Source: JAPXLN01 sp033809515
GTDB taxonomy: Bacteria > Bacillota > Sulfobacillia > Fermentithermobacillales > Fermentithermobacillaceae
DNA length: 64,000 bases
Assembly: GCA_033809515.1 (NCBI GenBank)
Contig: JAPXLN010000003.1
Span: 60,000 to 123,999, forward strand
Direction of reading: 5' to 3'
Shown here: one piece after another, positions 15,345 to 24,475 of the stretch
How positions within the stretch are numbered: position 1 is the first letter of the stretch
Layout of the letters: each line of letters starts with the position of its first letter
Translations under genes and position numbers: made by a program
Notes under the pieces: model-generated
What the model was told of the DNA's origin: nothing
The model's database searches: none
Seen by the model: the letters and a program-made list of their open reading frames with translations, nothing else

Positions 15345-16685
15345 ATGACGGACTTTCATAAGCCAGAAATCAGAGCTCTTATGGAACAGCGCAACTGGAG
15401 CGCATTAAGAGAAGTCACCGCCGGATGGCCAATGGCGGAACTGGCTGACCTTCTTTCTGAGTTGCCTAAGCCCGATCGCGTGATCCTTTTCCGCTCACTC
15501 TCCAAACCCGTGGCAGCAGAGCTTTTCTCGTATTTTGAACGCAGCACCCGCGATGCTTTCTTGCAGGAACTCACCGACGAAGAAACCCGTACCCTGATGG
15601 CCAACCTAAAACCCGACGATCGAACTGCCTTGCTGGAAGAACTGCCAGGCCAGATCACACAAAGACTGCTGAACTTGCTGAGCCCACAGGATCTGGCTGA
15701 AGCCCGGGCTCTTCTGGGTTACCCGGAAGACAGCATCGGCAGGCTTATGACTCCGGATTACGTGGCTATTCGTCCTGAATGGACAGTTAGCAAAACCATT
15801 GAACACATCCGGAAGATGGGCCGAAACAGTGAAACCATAAACGTAATCTACGTGACTGATGCAACCTGGCATCTTTTGGGGGTAGTAAGCCTCCGGCAAG
15901 TGGTCCTAGCACAACCCGATGAAGTCATCGGATCCTTGATGCACTCACCTGCCATCAGCCTCTCTGCTTTTGACGACCGCGAAGAGGCAGCTCGCAGCAT
16001 GGACCGGTATGACTTAGCTGTACTGCCTGCAGTGGACTCCGATGGGGTGCTTGTAGGAATCGTGACTGTAGACGACGTTCTGGACGTAGCAGTGGAAGAG
16101 GCAACTGAGGACATACAGAAAGGAGCGGCTGTCGCTCCTTTGGAAACCGGTCTGAAAGAAGCAACTGTAAGTCTCCTCTACCGGAAGAGGATTTGGTGGT
16201 TAGTGGCATTGGTGTTCGTAAACGCCATATCCGGCAGCATCATGGCCCGGTTCGAGGAGACCATCTCGGCAGTGGTTTCTCTGGTGTTTTTCCTTCCGCT
16301 TCTTATAGATAGCGGAGGCAACGCAGGCTCTCAATCAGCCACCCTGATGGTTCGTGCACTGGCGACCGGCGACGTCTGTATGGAAGACTGGGGCTTTCTG
16401 CTTCTCAAAGAGACTCTGGTGTCAGTATTCCTTGGTCTGACTACCGGAGTTGCTGCATGGGCCCTGGGAATCTACAGGGGAGGCCAGACCTTAGGGTTTA
16501 CGGTTGGGGCCAGCATGTTCCTGGTAGTGACAATCGGCAGCCTCGTTGGCATGTGCGTTCCGCTATTGCTCAACAAACTGAAACTGGACCCGGCTACAGC
16601 GAGCTCTCCCCTTATCACCACAGTCATTGACATACTGGGCGTTCTTGTGTACTTTTCCGTAGCCACGCGTCTGTTTGGAATTTGA
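15345..16685 (+). CDS. mgtE: Magnesium transporter MgtE
   Basis: ATG 15345 is chosen (GGGGAGGG, 6 nt upstream), giving 446 residues, the family norm; an open frame extends back to 15195 without support. An N-terminal superhelical domain (LRSLSKPVAAELFSYF, LLEELPGQITQRLLNLL) is followed by two CBS domains (about residues 130-255) and five membrane spans. The pore segment LLIDSGGNAGSQSATLMVRAL is conserved. MgtE is a homodimeric Mg2+ channel gated by Mg2+ binding to the cytosolic domains. I saw no M-box riboswitch in front; the gene follows the broken synthetase-like gene by 61 bp and may share its transcript. Confidence 0.95.
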   Translation: MTDFHKPEIRALMEQRNWSALREVTAGWPMAELADLLSELPKPDRVILFRSLSKPVAAELFSYFERSTRDAFLQELTDEETRTLMANLKPDDRTALLEELPGQITQRLLNLLSPQDLAEARALLGYPEDSIGRLMTPDYVAIRPEWTVSKTIEHIRKMGRNSETINVIYVTDATWHLLGVVSLRQVVLAQPDEVIGSLMHSPAISLSAFDDREEAARSMDRYDLAVLPAVDSDGVLVGIVTVDDVLDVAVEEATEDIQKGAAVAPLETGLKEATVSLLYRKRIWWLVALVFVNAISGSIMARFEETISAVVSLVFFLPLLIDSGGNAGSQSATLMVRALATGDVCMEDWGFLLLKETLVSVFLGLTTGVAAWALGIYRGGQTLGFTVGASMFLVVTIGSLVGMCVPLLLNKLKLDPATASSPLITTVIDILGVLVYFSVATRLFGI

Positions 16686-16789
16686 GCTGCCCCCCACCCT
16701 CCGCTTGGCCCCTTCGCCAATCGGAGGAATACATTGGTCCATGTCGAAGAACATATCAGGTCTTCCAAGATACATGAAACACTGGGGGC

Positions 16790-18085
16790 ATGGTTATGGA
16801 TACCGGTAACGCTAAGTCAGGAGAAACAGGCAAAGTGGACATGTGCACCTGCGCCAAGGACGTGAACGACTGCGAAGCCACAGCAAACCACCTATGTGGA
16901 GCCTGCAGGGGTCTGGACACCATAGCGACTCATGTTGGGCAAGAACCTGACCCTCTAACAGGCGCCATCGTGTCGCCCATCTACCAAACCTCAACCTTCG
17001 TCTTTCCCAACGTTGACGAGGGCGCTGCGCGCTTCAGGGGGGAGAAGGAAGGGTATATTTACACTAGGCTCGGCAATCCTACCACCTCAGCGCTTGAGCG
17101 AAGCATTAGCGCACTGGAAGGTGGGGAAAGAGCCCTTGCCTTTGCATCGGGAATGGGAGCGATTTCCGCAGTGATAATGGGTCTGGTGAGTTCCAAAGAC
17201 CACATTATAGCGGATAAATGCGTCTATGGTTGCACCTTTGCATTCCTGAATCATACGATGACTCGTTTCGGCGTGAACGTCGATTTCGTCAACTGCACCT
17301 TTCCGGATGAAGTTGAGGCAGCAATTAGGCCCAACACAAAACTGATATATTTCGAGACTCCGGCCAATCCCATTCTCAAAATGGTTGACATGGAGGCCAT
17401 TGCCGGTCTGGCCAGGAAGCATAACCTTACCACCATCGTTGATAACACGTTTATGAGCCCCTACTTTCAGAGGCCGTTGGAAAAAGGCATTGACATCGTG
17501 GTGCACAGCGCTACCAAGTACCTTGGGGGGCACGGCGACATAATAGCGGGCCTGGCTGTCGGTCCGGCTGAACTCATGGACCTCGTGCGGACTACAACCC
17601 AAAAAGATATTGGTTCCATCATCTCTCCGTTTGACTCTTGGCTGATACTCCGCGGGATCAAGACTTTACCGGTAAGGATGGCCCGTCATGAACAAAACGC
17701 CATGAAGGTAGCCGCCTTCCTTGAAAGCCACAGTGGGGTACATACGGTGTACTATCCCGGGCTTGCGTCACACCCGCAGCACGAACTTGCAAAGAGACAG
17801 ATGACCGGGTTCGGTGGGATGATCGCATGCGAGCTGAAAGGCGGGTATGAAGCGGGCCGCACTCTGATGAACTCAGTCAGACTGTGCCACCTGGCGGTCA
17901 GCCTTGGTGAGACAAGCACACTGGTGGAACATCCTGCGTCCATGACCCATTCGCCTATGAGTGAAGAAGAGCGACGCTCAGCAGGCATTTCAGATGGCCT
18001 TGTCAGGATTTCAGTAGGTCTGGAACACCCTGAGGACATAATCGCCGACCTCAAGCAAGGGCTAAAGGCAGCCACAGGTATCTAA
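16790..18085 (+). CDS. megL: Methionine gamma-lyase with a Cys-rich N-terminal extension
   Basis: A Cys/Met-metabolism PLP enzyme. The PLP lysine is in VHSATKYLGGHGD, and YTRLGNPTTSALE is a family hallmark. The segment VYGCTFAFLNH has the Tyr and Cys characteristic of methionine gamma-lyases (Cys116 of the Pseudomonas enzyme), so I favour it over cystathionine gamma-synthase or lyase. The reaction yields methanethiol, 2-oxobutyrate and ammonia. About 45 residues precede the usual start and hold five Cys (MCTCAKDVNDC...HLCGAC). The SD before ATG 16790 is weak (GGGGG); ATG 16796 is the alternative. No Met start lies between the extension and the core, so the extension is probably translated. 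Confidence 0.88.
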   Translation: MVMDTGNAKSGETGKVDMCTCAKDVNDCEATANHLCGACRGLDTIATHVGQEPDPLTGAIVSPIYQTSTFVFPNVDEGAARFRGEKEGYIYTRLGNPTTSALERSISALEGGERALAFASGMGAISAVIMGLVSSKDHIIADKCVYGCTFAFLNHTMTRFGVNVDFVNCTFPDEVEAAIRPNTKLIYFETPANPILKMVDMEAIAGLARKHNLTTIVDNTFMSPYFQRPLEKGIDIVVHSATKYLGGHGDIIAGLAVGPAELMDLVRTTTQKDIGSIISPFDSWLILRGIKTLPVRMARHEQNAMKVAAFLESHSGVHTVYYPGLASHPQHELAKRQMTGFGGMIACELKGGYEAGRTLMNSVRLCHLAVSLGETSTLVEHPASMTHSPMSEEERRSAGISDGLVRISVGLEHPEDIIADLKQGLKAATGI

Positions 18086-18125
18086 GGGAATCCTGCTTGG
18101 AGCGGGGCTTTTTGTGAGCGCTTGG

Positions 18126-19481
18126 TCAGGAGCGGACTTGTCTTCCTTCGAGGGAGGTCCGCTCCTTCTCTATTACTCTCTTGAGGTACTGAATGGAGGA
18201 ATCCACTTCCTCCTGACAAACAGCCTCAACCATTATCCGTACCACAGGTTCTGTACCTGAAGGACGAACCAAAACCCGTCCACGTCCTTGTAACTCAGCC
18301 TGAACCTGCGAAACCGCTTCAGTCACTTTGTCACTGTAAGCGATCCTTTTCGGATCTTCAGCTGCTACATTGACAAGGACCTGAGGAATACTCCTTATGA
18401 CATTTCTCAGGGACGACAATGCTACCTTGCTCGAGACAAGCACATCCGCCACAAGCAACGATGTAACCATGCCATCGCCTGTCTCAAGGATATCCCGTAA
18501 GATTATGTGACCGGACTGCTCACCGCCGAGGTTATGCCCGGTCTCGCGCATCTTCTCAAGCACATACCGGTCTCCTACGGAGGTGCGCAACAGCGAGATG
18601 CCGTGCTCCTGCAAGCAGAGCTCGAACCCGTAATTCGACATGACAGTACCTACTACGGCATTGCCTGCAAGAGTGCCCTTCCTCGCCATGTCCAGAGCTA
18701 GTATTGCCATCAGGCCGTCGCCGTCTACAACCTGGCCCTTTTCATCAACGCCGATACACCGGTCACCGTCACCGTCGTAGGCAAAACCTGCGGCGGCACC
18801 TATAGCCTCTACCCTTTCAGCCATGGCGCAAGGGTAAGTGGAACCGCACCTCTCGTTGATGTTAAGGCCGTTAGGCGAAGCATTAATCAGGTCTACGGTG
18901 GCCCCAAGGCTTTCCCATACCCTTCCCGCTATGCTCGAAGCGGAGCCGTTCGCGGCGTCAACCACCACCTTAAGCCCTGGAAAGCGATTGGCCGGAATCC
19001 CCGAAAGAAACCTCACATACCTGTCTACCAAAACCTCCGATGGAACAACTGTCCCTATGGCGTCTCCTGTAGGATAAGGACCATCAGCTGCATCGCCCCG
19101 GATTACGGTCGACAGCAGAACTTCCGTTTCCTCAGGAACCTTCGTTCCGTCGGGGCCCAGCACTTTGAGGCCATTGTAGACCGCAGGATTGTGCGATGCG
19201 GAGATCATGATACCTCCGCCCAAACCCAGATCCTTGACAAGAAACGAAAGCCCTGAGGTAGTTATGACTCCTACTCTGAGGATGTCTCTTCCTGTCGAAG
19301 TCACACCCGCGATAAGGGATGCCTCCAGCATGTCCCCTGATTTCCGGGTGTCTTTCCCCACACAAAGCGGCTGCCCGAAAGAAAGGTGAAGACCAATAGC
19401 TCTGCCTAACCTAAATGCGATGTCCGGTGAAAGATCCGAATTCGCAATGCCCCTGATCCCATCGGTTCCGAAAAGGTTCAT
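18126..19481 (-). CDS. glmM: Phosphoglucosamine mutase
   Basis: Converts glucosamine-6-phosphate to glucosamine-1-phosphate for UDP-GlcNAc and peptidoglycan. It has the phosphoserine loop MISASHNPAVYNG (about residue 100), the metal loop YDGDGDRCIGVDE (about 240), GGEQSGHI and the C-terminal phosphate-binding VRPSGTEPVVRIMVE. The start is the usual MNLFGTDGIRG, and 451 residues is normal. It is the last gene of cdaA-cdaR-glmM, a Bacillota arrangement in which GlmM can bind and inhibit CdaA. The 3' end carries an inverted repeat. Confidence 0.97.
   Translation of the reverse strand: MNLFGTDGIRGIANSDLSPDIAFRLGRAIGLHLSFGQPLCVGKDTRKSGDMLEASLIAGVTSTGRDILRVGVITTSGLSFLVKDLGLGGGIMISASHNPAVYNGLKVLGPDGTKVPEETEVLLSTVIRGDAADGPYPTGDAIGTVVPSEVLVDRYVRFLSGIPANRFPGLKVVVDAANGSASSIAGRVWESLGATVDLINASPNGLNINERCGSTYPCAMAERVEAIGAAAGFAYDGDGDRCIGVDEKGQVVDGDGLMAILALDMARKGTLAGNAVVGTVMSNYGFELCLQEHGISLLRTSVGDRYVLEKMRETGHNLGGEQSGHIILRDILETGDGMVTSLLVADVLVSSKVALSSLRNVIRSIPQVLVNVAAEDPKRIAYSDKVTEAVSQVQAELQGRGRVLVRPSGTEPVVRIMVEAVCQEEVDSSIQYLKRVIEKERTSLEGRQVRS
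18129..18165. terminator. Inverted repeat between convergent megL and glmM: possible bidirectional terminator
   Basis: GGAGCGGAC at 18129-18137 and GTCCGCTCC at 18157-18165 are perfect 9-bp arms with an inner stem and TTCG-type loop. It lies in the last codons of glmM, 45 nt past the megL stop. Neither side has a strong T-run (TTCTCTATT on plus), so the function is uncertain. Confidence 0.4.
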
Positions 19482-19503
19482 GACTCTTCCTCCAGAGTAA
19501 GTG

Positions 19504-20706
19504 CTACCTCTTGGTAAGCACTATAGTGACATAATTGGGCTTGATCTCCACCAGCCGGACACCCTGAGGGATTCTGGGGCCAACCGCAAGAGTATAGGTC
19601 CCTTCACCCCGGCCACCAACATCAACGTATGCTTCAACATCGTATCTATCCAGGTTGTCTATGACATCGCGACGTCCTTCAACTACGATGCTTACGAGGC
19701 CGTTAGGTTGGAATGTCCATGTAAACCCGGGCAAAACTCCGTCCGGCAGCACAGGGACCTCTGCAAACTCTCTCTGAACCAGGTCCTCTACAACGTCGAC
19801 CTTGACCGTTACTTTGGTCGTCTCAATCCAGGCCAAACCTAGTGGGACCACAAGATCAACAGTAAGGCTGAACGAAGAGTCTACCCCGGCAATGTTTACA
19901 GCTTTCGGAGAAACAGACTTGAGAGAGGAACTCACCCCGGATTCAGCCCTTATCTTGACGCTATCAGGAGTCACGCTGACTCGGGCGACCTTGTAGCCAG
20001 GTCTGGGTGTACCGAGAGTATCGACGAGTACCTTCACTTCTCGCAATGGCGGACGCGAAATCATGGGCACTGTAACTTGAACCGCAACAGGCTCCGTATG
20101 AACGCCCACAATTTCGTTGCCCTGGGCATCTCGAACCGACAACTTGGGACTGGCGATTACAGCCTCCGAAGCCTTGTCCACGTTGACCACAGCCAACGCC
20201 ACTTCAGCGCCTGCAATCACCCTTTTGGGACCTGTAATCCGCACATACTCCTGTTCGACAACAGGCTCGCCGGCCTCATAGTCATCATGAGGAACACCGC
20301 GAACCTCAACACCCACAGGGATCTCCCTTGATTCTTCCACATCGATGTCAACCATGACCGTTTTGGGATTGATGTCTACCACCCGCATCCCGCTATAGGG
20401 AGAAGCAAATGTCACGGGATACCTATCCTTGCCAGAAGCGGCACCAAACAGATCCACCTCCGCATGGAGCTTCTCAGGACTGATCATAGACAGGGTTCTG
20501 GCCCTGCCCTCTAAGGAAATGGATACATGAGAGGGAACACATTCAACGATGGTTTTGCCGGCCGGAGCTTGCACCTCCACATGGAAATCAAACAGACGTG
20601 TCTCCAGAGGATTCTTGTCGTTGATCACCGTTACCCACATGAGAACGGCGAGCAAGAGGGCAGCCCCTTTGGGAAGGAAATCCCGTCTGAGCAGTCTTTG
20701 CATCAT
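19504..20706 (-). CDS. cdaR: CdaR / YbbR-domain regulator of diadenylate cyclase
   Basis: An N-terminal membrane anchor (FLPKGAALLLAVLMWVTVIND) is followed by an extracytoplasmic series of about four YbbR repeats, with recurring patterns such as VEVRGVPHDDYEAGEP and VKVLVDTLGTPRPGYKV. CdaR binds CdaA through the membrane and modulates c-di-AMP synthesis. The start overlaps the cdaA stop by 4 bp and glmM follows after 22 bp. The 400-residue length is typical. Confidence 0.92.
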   Translation of the reverse strand: MMQRLLRRDFLPKGAALLLAVLMWVTVINDKNPLETRLFDFHVEVQAPAGKTIVECVPSHVSISLEGRARTLSMISPEKLHAEVDLFGAASGKDRYPVTFASPYSGMRVVDINPKTVMVDIDVEESREIPVGVEVRGVPHDDYEAGEPVVEQEYVRITGPKRVIAGAEVALAVVNVDKASEAVIASPKLSVRDAQGNEIVGVHTEPVAVQVTVPMISRPPLREVKVLVDTLGTPRPGYKVARVSVTPDSVKIRAESGVSSSLKSVSPKAVNIAGVDSSFSLTVDLVVPLGLAWIETTKVTVKVDVVEDLVQREFAEVPVLPDGVLPGFTWTFQPNGLVSIVVEGRRDVIDNLDRYDVEAYVDVGGRGEGTYTLAVGPRIPQGVRLVEIKPNYVTIVLTKR

Positions 20707-21518
20707 CTCTGAGACCCCCTGTGAAACAGCTGCGTCATTGGCTGAGACGAAGGAAGAAGCTCAAGAAGCTTCTCCTTCAAGGTCTGAGCGTCGAGCCCTC
20801 TGAGCAGCCTGCCGCCTGCGGCAAGGGAAATAGTGCCCGTTTCCTCAGAAACCACCACCGCAACGGCATCGGTTATCTGTGTGATACCAATAGCAGCCCG
20901 GTGCCGGGTGCCAAGTTCGATGGCAACCGACTCCTCTGTTGACGGGAGAAAGCAGGAAGCAGCAACCAGCCGTTCACCGCGAATGACCACAGCTCCATCA
21001 TGCAGGGGAGCATTCTTTGCGAAGATGTTCCCCAGTATTGCCGAAGTGACAAGGGCATCAATTGGAACAGCTTCCTCGGTATACTCCTTGAGACCCGCTT
21101 CCCGGGCAACAACGATCAGCGCTCCCGTACGAGATGACGACATGTTCGAAGCAGCTTCAACGATCTGGTCTACTATGGCCTCGGTGGTCACGCCTTCCGG
21201 GTTAAGCAGAGAACGGGTCAACAAGCTTCCCTGGCCCAACTGCTCCAATCCTCTGCGGAGCTCCTGGTAAAACACTATTGGAAGGGCTACAAGAAGCATG
21301 GTGCGAACCTGCACCAAAAGCCAGTTAACAGTATACAATCCCAACCACTGGGTAACCGGTACCAGTGCCAGGAGTATTGCGACACCTTTCAGAAGTTGCA
21401 CTGCCCTGGTTCCTCTAATCAGAGCAAAAACCTGATAGAAAAGGTACGCGACAATAGCCACGTCCAGAATGCCGAGGAGAACATCCTGCCAGGTAAAGTA
21501 CCTCAGTGCGCTCAACAA
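20703..21518 (-). CDS. cdaA: Membrane diadenylate cyclase CdaA
   Basis: Three N-terminal membrane spans (about residues 10-75) precede a DAC domain with the catalytic DGAVVIRG (about residue 170) and RHRAAIGIT motifs. It makes c-di-AMP from two ATP, controlling potassium and osmotic homeostasis and linked here to cell-wall precursor supply through glmM. The frame opens with TTG 21518 (MLSALRYFTWQDV, the usual N-terminus); the SD GAAAGGGCG is rather far away. The 137-bp gap to the divergent pgi gene holds no promoter I can defend. Confidence 0.95.
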   Translation of the reverse strand: MLSALRYFTWQDVLLGILDVAIVAYLFYQVFALIRGTRAVQLLKGVAILLALVPVTQWLGLYTVNWLLVQVRTMLLVALPIVFYQELRRGLEQLGQGSLLTRSLLNPEGVTTEAIVDQIVEAASNMSSSRTGALIVVAREAGLKEYTEEAVPIDALVTSAILGNIFAKNAPLHDGAVVIRGERLVAASCFLPSTEESVAIELGTRHRAAIGITQITDAVAVVVSEETGTISLAAGGRLLRGLDAQTLKEKLLELLPSSQPMTQLFHRGSQR

Positions 21519-21655
21519 GCTTGGTCAACGCCCTTTCAACTGCTTCACTATAGAATATCATTCGATTGGAACTTGCGGAACCCTTTCGAGAGTAACAGAC
21601 CTTTCGTGTTGGTCACATGCATGTCATACTGAAAGGGAAAAACTGAGGTTGGGTG

Positions 21656-22486
21656 ATGCTTGTGAACAATGAGCGTACATGTGAAAGAACCGATCTGTCA
21701 AGTATTGCAGGTTTCCCGCTCACACTACAACAAGATGGCACATTGAGGTTCGGAGAAGGAGTGGTTGCGCCTGAGCCGACTCTGCGCCTGATTAGAGAGA
21801 TGACCCAGGTTCTCCTGTATCCATCATCAGGCGGCCCAGATCCCTTGTACCTAATGTACCGGGCAACAGGCCTGGCCGAAGATCAGAGGAAGATACGCGA
21901 TGGCAATTTGCGCTACGACATTACGGTTATCCAACCGGGCCTGGTAGGTTCCGAGTACGTTAAGACAATGGGCCATTATCATCCTAACGTGCCCGGTTAC
22001 CCCTGGACCTATCCTGAAGTCTATCAGGTACTGCACGGGAAAGGTCACTTCCTTCTGCAGCGGGGGGGTGAGATCTCAGGACGAATCGAAGATTTCGTGG
22101 TGGCAGACTTTGAGGCAGGTGACATTCTCATGGTGCCACCCTTCTACGCACATGTGACCGTCAACCCCGGCGACAAACCGCTGGTAATGGCCAACTGGGT
22201 AGCAGCCAATTTCAGCTCTGTATACGAACCTGTTTTACTGCGAAAAGGGTTGGCCTACTACGATGTGGAATATAAGGGACAGAGCATTTTCATGCCGAAC
22301 GACAGCTACACGGCACATTCTGAACCGAGATTAGCTGAACCCTTGGACTACCCGGAACTTGGCCTGTATCGCGGCAAGAGCATGTACAGAGCATGGCAGG
22401 AAGGCGCAGACCTTGAGTTTCTGACCAAGCCCGGGGCATATGAGACCTTGTGGAGATCAATGGGTATCAGCCCAAGAGAACGTTAG
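21656..22486 (+). CDS. pgi: Cupin-type (archaeal-type) glucose-6-phosphate isomerase
   Basis: The cupin PGI metal site is visible: TMGHYHPNVPGYPWTYPEVYQVL supplies two His and a Glu, and PPFYAHVTVN a third His. The N-terminal RLIREMTQVLLYPSSGGPDPLYLMYRATG also fits the family. These enzymes interconvert glucose-6-phosphate and fructose-6-phosphate with a bound divalent metal and are unrelated to classical PGI. At about 276 residues it is longer than the roughly 190-residue archaeal forms. ATG 21656 is taken as the start; the SD is weak. rapZ follows after a 64-bp gap on the same strand. Confidence 0.88.
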   Translation: MLVNNERTCERTDLSSIAGFPLTLQQDGTLRFGEGVVAPEPTLRLIREMTQVLLYPSSGGPDPLYLMYRATGLAEDQRKIRDGNLRYDITVIQPGLVGSEYVKTMGHYHPNVPGYPWTYPEVYQVLHGKGHFLLQRGGEISGRIEDFVVADFEAGDILMVPPFYAHVTVNPGDKPLVMANWVAANFSSVYEPVLLRKGLAYYDVEYKGQSIFMPNDSYTAHSEPRLAEPLDYPELGLYRGKSMYRAWQEGADLEFLTKPGAYETLWRSMGISPRER

Positions 22487-22550
22487 CTCATATCCTTGCA
22501 GAGCCCTGCGCAGACATAAAAAGACAATGCGACATAGGGGGGCGTCCAGC

Positions 22551-23471
22551 ATGGCCGGTCCGAGTCTTGCTTCAGGGGTTGAAGGTGACGGGAAAAACGT
22601 GGTTATTGTCACGGGCCTTTCGGGTGCCGGCAAATCGCTGGCCCTAAAGCACCTGGAAGACCTCGGGTATTTCTGTGTAGATAATTTGCCTCCGGCGCTT
22701 ATTCCGACTTTTATCAACCTTTGCAGCGAACTGAAAACGCCCATAAGGCGGATGGCCATAGTAGTGGACGTGCGGGGTGGCGAGTTTTTCGCCGAGTTTT
22801 CCGATGCTCTAAAGAAGGTTAATCAGAACGGGACCAAGCTGATGATCGTGTTCCTTGAGGCAGACGACGACGTCCTGGTAAGGCGATACAAGGTTACCAG
22901 GAGAAGACACCCGTTGTCCTCCCACGGGAGCATTCTGGAAGGAATCCGCGAAGAGCGAGCTGCCCTTTTTGACATCAAGTCAGAAGCTGACGTTATCATT
23001 GACACGTCTGACCTTACTCCGCCGGAGCTAAGGAAGCAACTCGTCGAAGTGTTCTCCAAAGGCGCCAATCTGCATGAGCTGTTAATCACTATTGTGACCT
23101 TCGGGTTCAAACACGGGCTTCCCCTGGATGCAGACCTGGTTTTCGATGTTCGCTTCTTGCCCAACCCTTACTACGAACCCGAATTGAGAAACCTGTCAGG
23201 ACTAGACCGAAGGGTTACCCAATACGTCCTTAGATCACAGCTCACAGCAAATTTCATGGCGCGACTAAAAAGGTTCATTGACTTTCTCCTGCCTAAGTAT
23301 GTGGACGAAGGAAAATCTCATCTGACTATAACCATAGGATGCACCGGAGGGCGACACCGATCTGTTGTCATAGGCGAGGCCCTGAAGATTCATCTTGAAT
23401 CTAAGGACCATACGGTCATCATTGGGCATAGAGATATAGAGCGAGGGGAGTTTGGAGGTCCCGAACAATGA
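22551..23471 (+). CDS. rapZ: RapZ/YvcJ-family nucleotide-binding protein
   Basis: The P-loop GLSGAGKSLAL is followed by YFCVDNLPPALIP, RRYKVTRRRHPLS and the C-terminal GCTGGRHRSVVIGE, all RapZ signatures. The enterobacterial protein is an RNase adaptor for GlmZ; the Bacillus homolog YvcJ binds nucleotides and affects competence. ATG 22551 is preferred because GGGGGG stands about 8 nt upstream and the 306-residue product fits the family; the frame is open back to 22440 inside pgi. The stop overlaps the yvcK ATG (ATGA). Confidence 0.95.
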   Translation: MAGPSLASGVEGDGKNVVIVTGLSGAGKSLALKHLEDLGYFCVDNLPPALIPTFINLCSELKTPIRRMAIVVDVRGGEFFAEFSDALKKVNQNGTKLMIVFLEADDDVLVRRYKVTRRRHPLSSHGSILEGIREERAALFDIKSEADVIIDTSDLTPPELRKQLVEVFSKGANLHELLITIVTFGFKHGLPLDADLVFDVRFLPNPYYEPELRNLSGLDRRVTQYVLRSQLTANFMARLKRFIDFLLPKYVDEGKSHLTITIGCTGGRHRSVVIGEALKIHLESKDHTVIIGHRDIERGEFGGPEQ

Positions 23472-24475
23472 CATCTCCAGAACGAATCCGGATCGTAGCT
23501 ATAGGCGGAGGTACAGGGCTGGCCAGTGTCCTGCGGGGGCTTAAGACCTACCCGTGTGACATAACAGCTGTTGTCACTGTGGCTGACGATGGAGGCAGTT
23601 CCGGACGACTAAGAAAGGACATGGGGATCCTTCCTCCGGGAGATATCAGAAACTGCTTGCTGGCCCTTGCCAATACCGAGCCTGTAATGGCTTCTCTCTT
23701 TAATCATCGCTTCACCAGGGGAGCGCTGGCCGGACACAATTTCGGAAATCTGTTTCTGGCCGCAGTAACAGAAATGACAGGAGATTTCCAGATTGCCGTA
23801 AGAACCATGTCTGAGATCCTAGCTGTAAGGGGCAAGGTGCTGCCCGCCACACTGTGTGACGTTACCCTCTACGCTGAAATGGAAGATGGAACGATGGTAA
23901 ACGGCGAGTTTGCCATACCCGAAGCGCGGAAGAAGATAAGGCGGCTCGGTCTGAACCCTCCGGATCCTCGGGCTCTTGACGAAGCGGTTGAAGAAATACA
24001 CCAAGCTCATGGAATCATTATCGGACCGGGCAGCCTGTTTACTTCGGTAATCCCCAATCTCCTGGTTCCGGGAATAAGGGAGGCAATCGCTGACTCAAAG
24101 GCACGGAAGCTTTACATCTGCAACGTAATGACACAGCCGGGCGAGACTGACGGTTTCTCTGCCAGCGATCATGTCAGAGCAATCCAGGAACACGCCGGAA
24201 GGCTGTTTTCCCACGTCCTTGTCAACGTTGGGACGGCTCCTCAGGATATGGCCGGCAGGTACGCTGCCGAGGGGCGCTATCCTGTTATAGCTGACCAAGG
24301 CTTATTGCTGGCAAGCGGATATACACCCATATCCGGGCAGTTTCTGACAAGCGCTGACCTTGCCAGGCATGACCCAGCTCGTCTCGGGCGCTCCATAGCA
24401 GATTTTCTCACCTCCAGGACAACTCACGGTCTACAGCATATACACCAGGCGGCCAGCGATTATCGAAATGGGTAA
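23468..24475 (+). CDS. yvcK: YvcK/CofD-like gluconeogenesis factor
   Basis: A CofD-like fold protein with VAIGGGTGLASVLRGLK at the N-terminus, VADDGGSSGRLRKDMG and the later HGIIIGPGSLFTSVIPNLLV. Homologs bind UDP-sugars and are needed for normal cell shape on gluconeogenic carbon. The length of 335 is normal. It overlaps rapZ by 4 bp and whiA by 8 bp, so the three genes are translationally coupled, as in Bacillus yvcJ-yvcK-whiA. No crh gene follows whiA here. Confidence 0.95.
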   Translation: MTSPERIRIVAIGGGTGLASVLRGLKTYPCDITAVVTVADDGGSSGRLRKDMGILPPGDIRNCLLALANTEPVMASLFNHRFTRGALAGHNFGNLFLAAVTEMTGDFQIAVRTMSEILAVRGKVLPATLCDVTLYAEMEDGTMVNGEFAIPEARKKIRRLGLNPPDPRALDEAVEEIHQAHGIIIGPGSLFTSVIPNLLVPGIREAIADSKARKLYICNVMTQPGETDGFSASDHVRAIQEHAGRLFSHVLVNVGTAPQDMAGRYAAEGRYPVIADQGLLLASGYTPISGQFLTSADLARHDPARLGRSIADFLTSRTTHGLQHIHQAASDYRNG

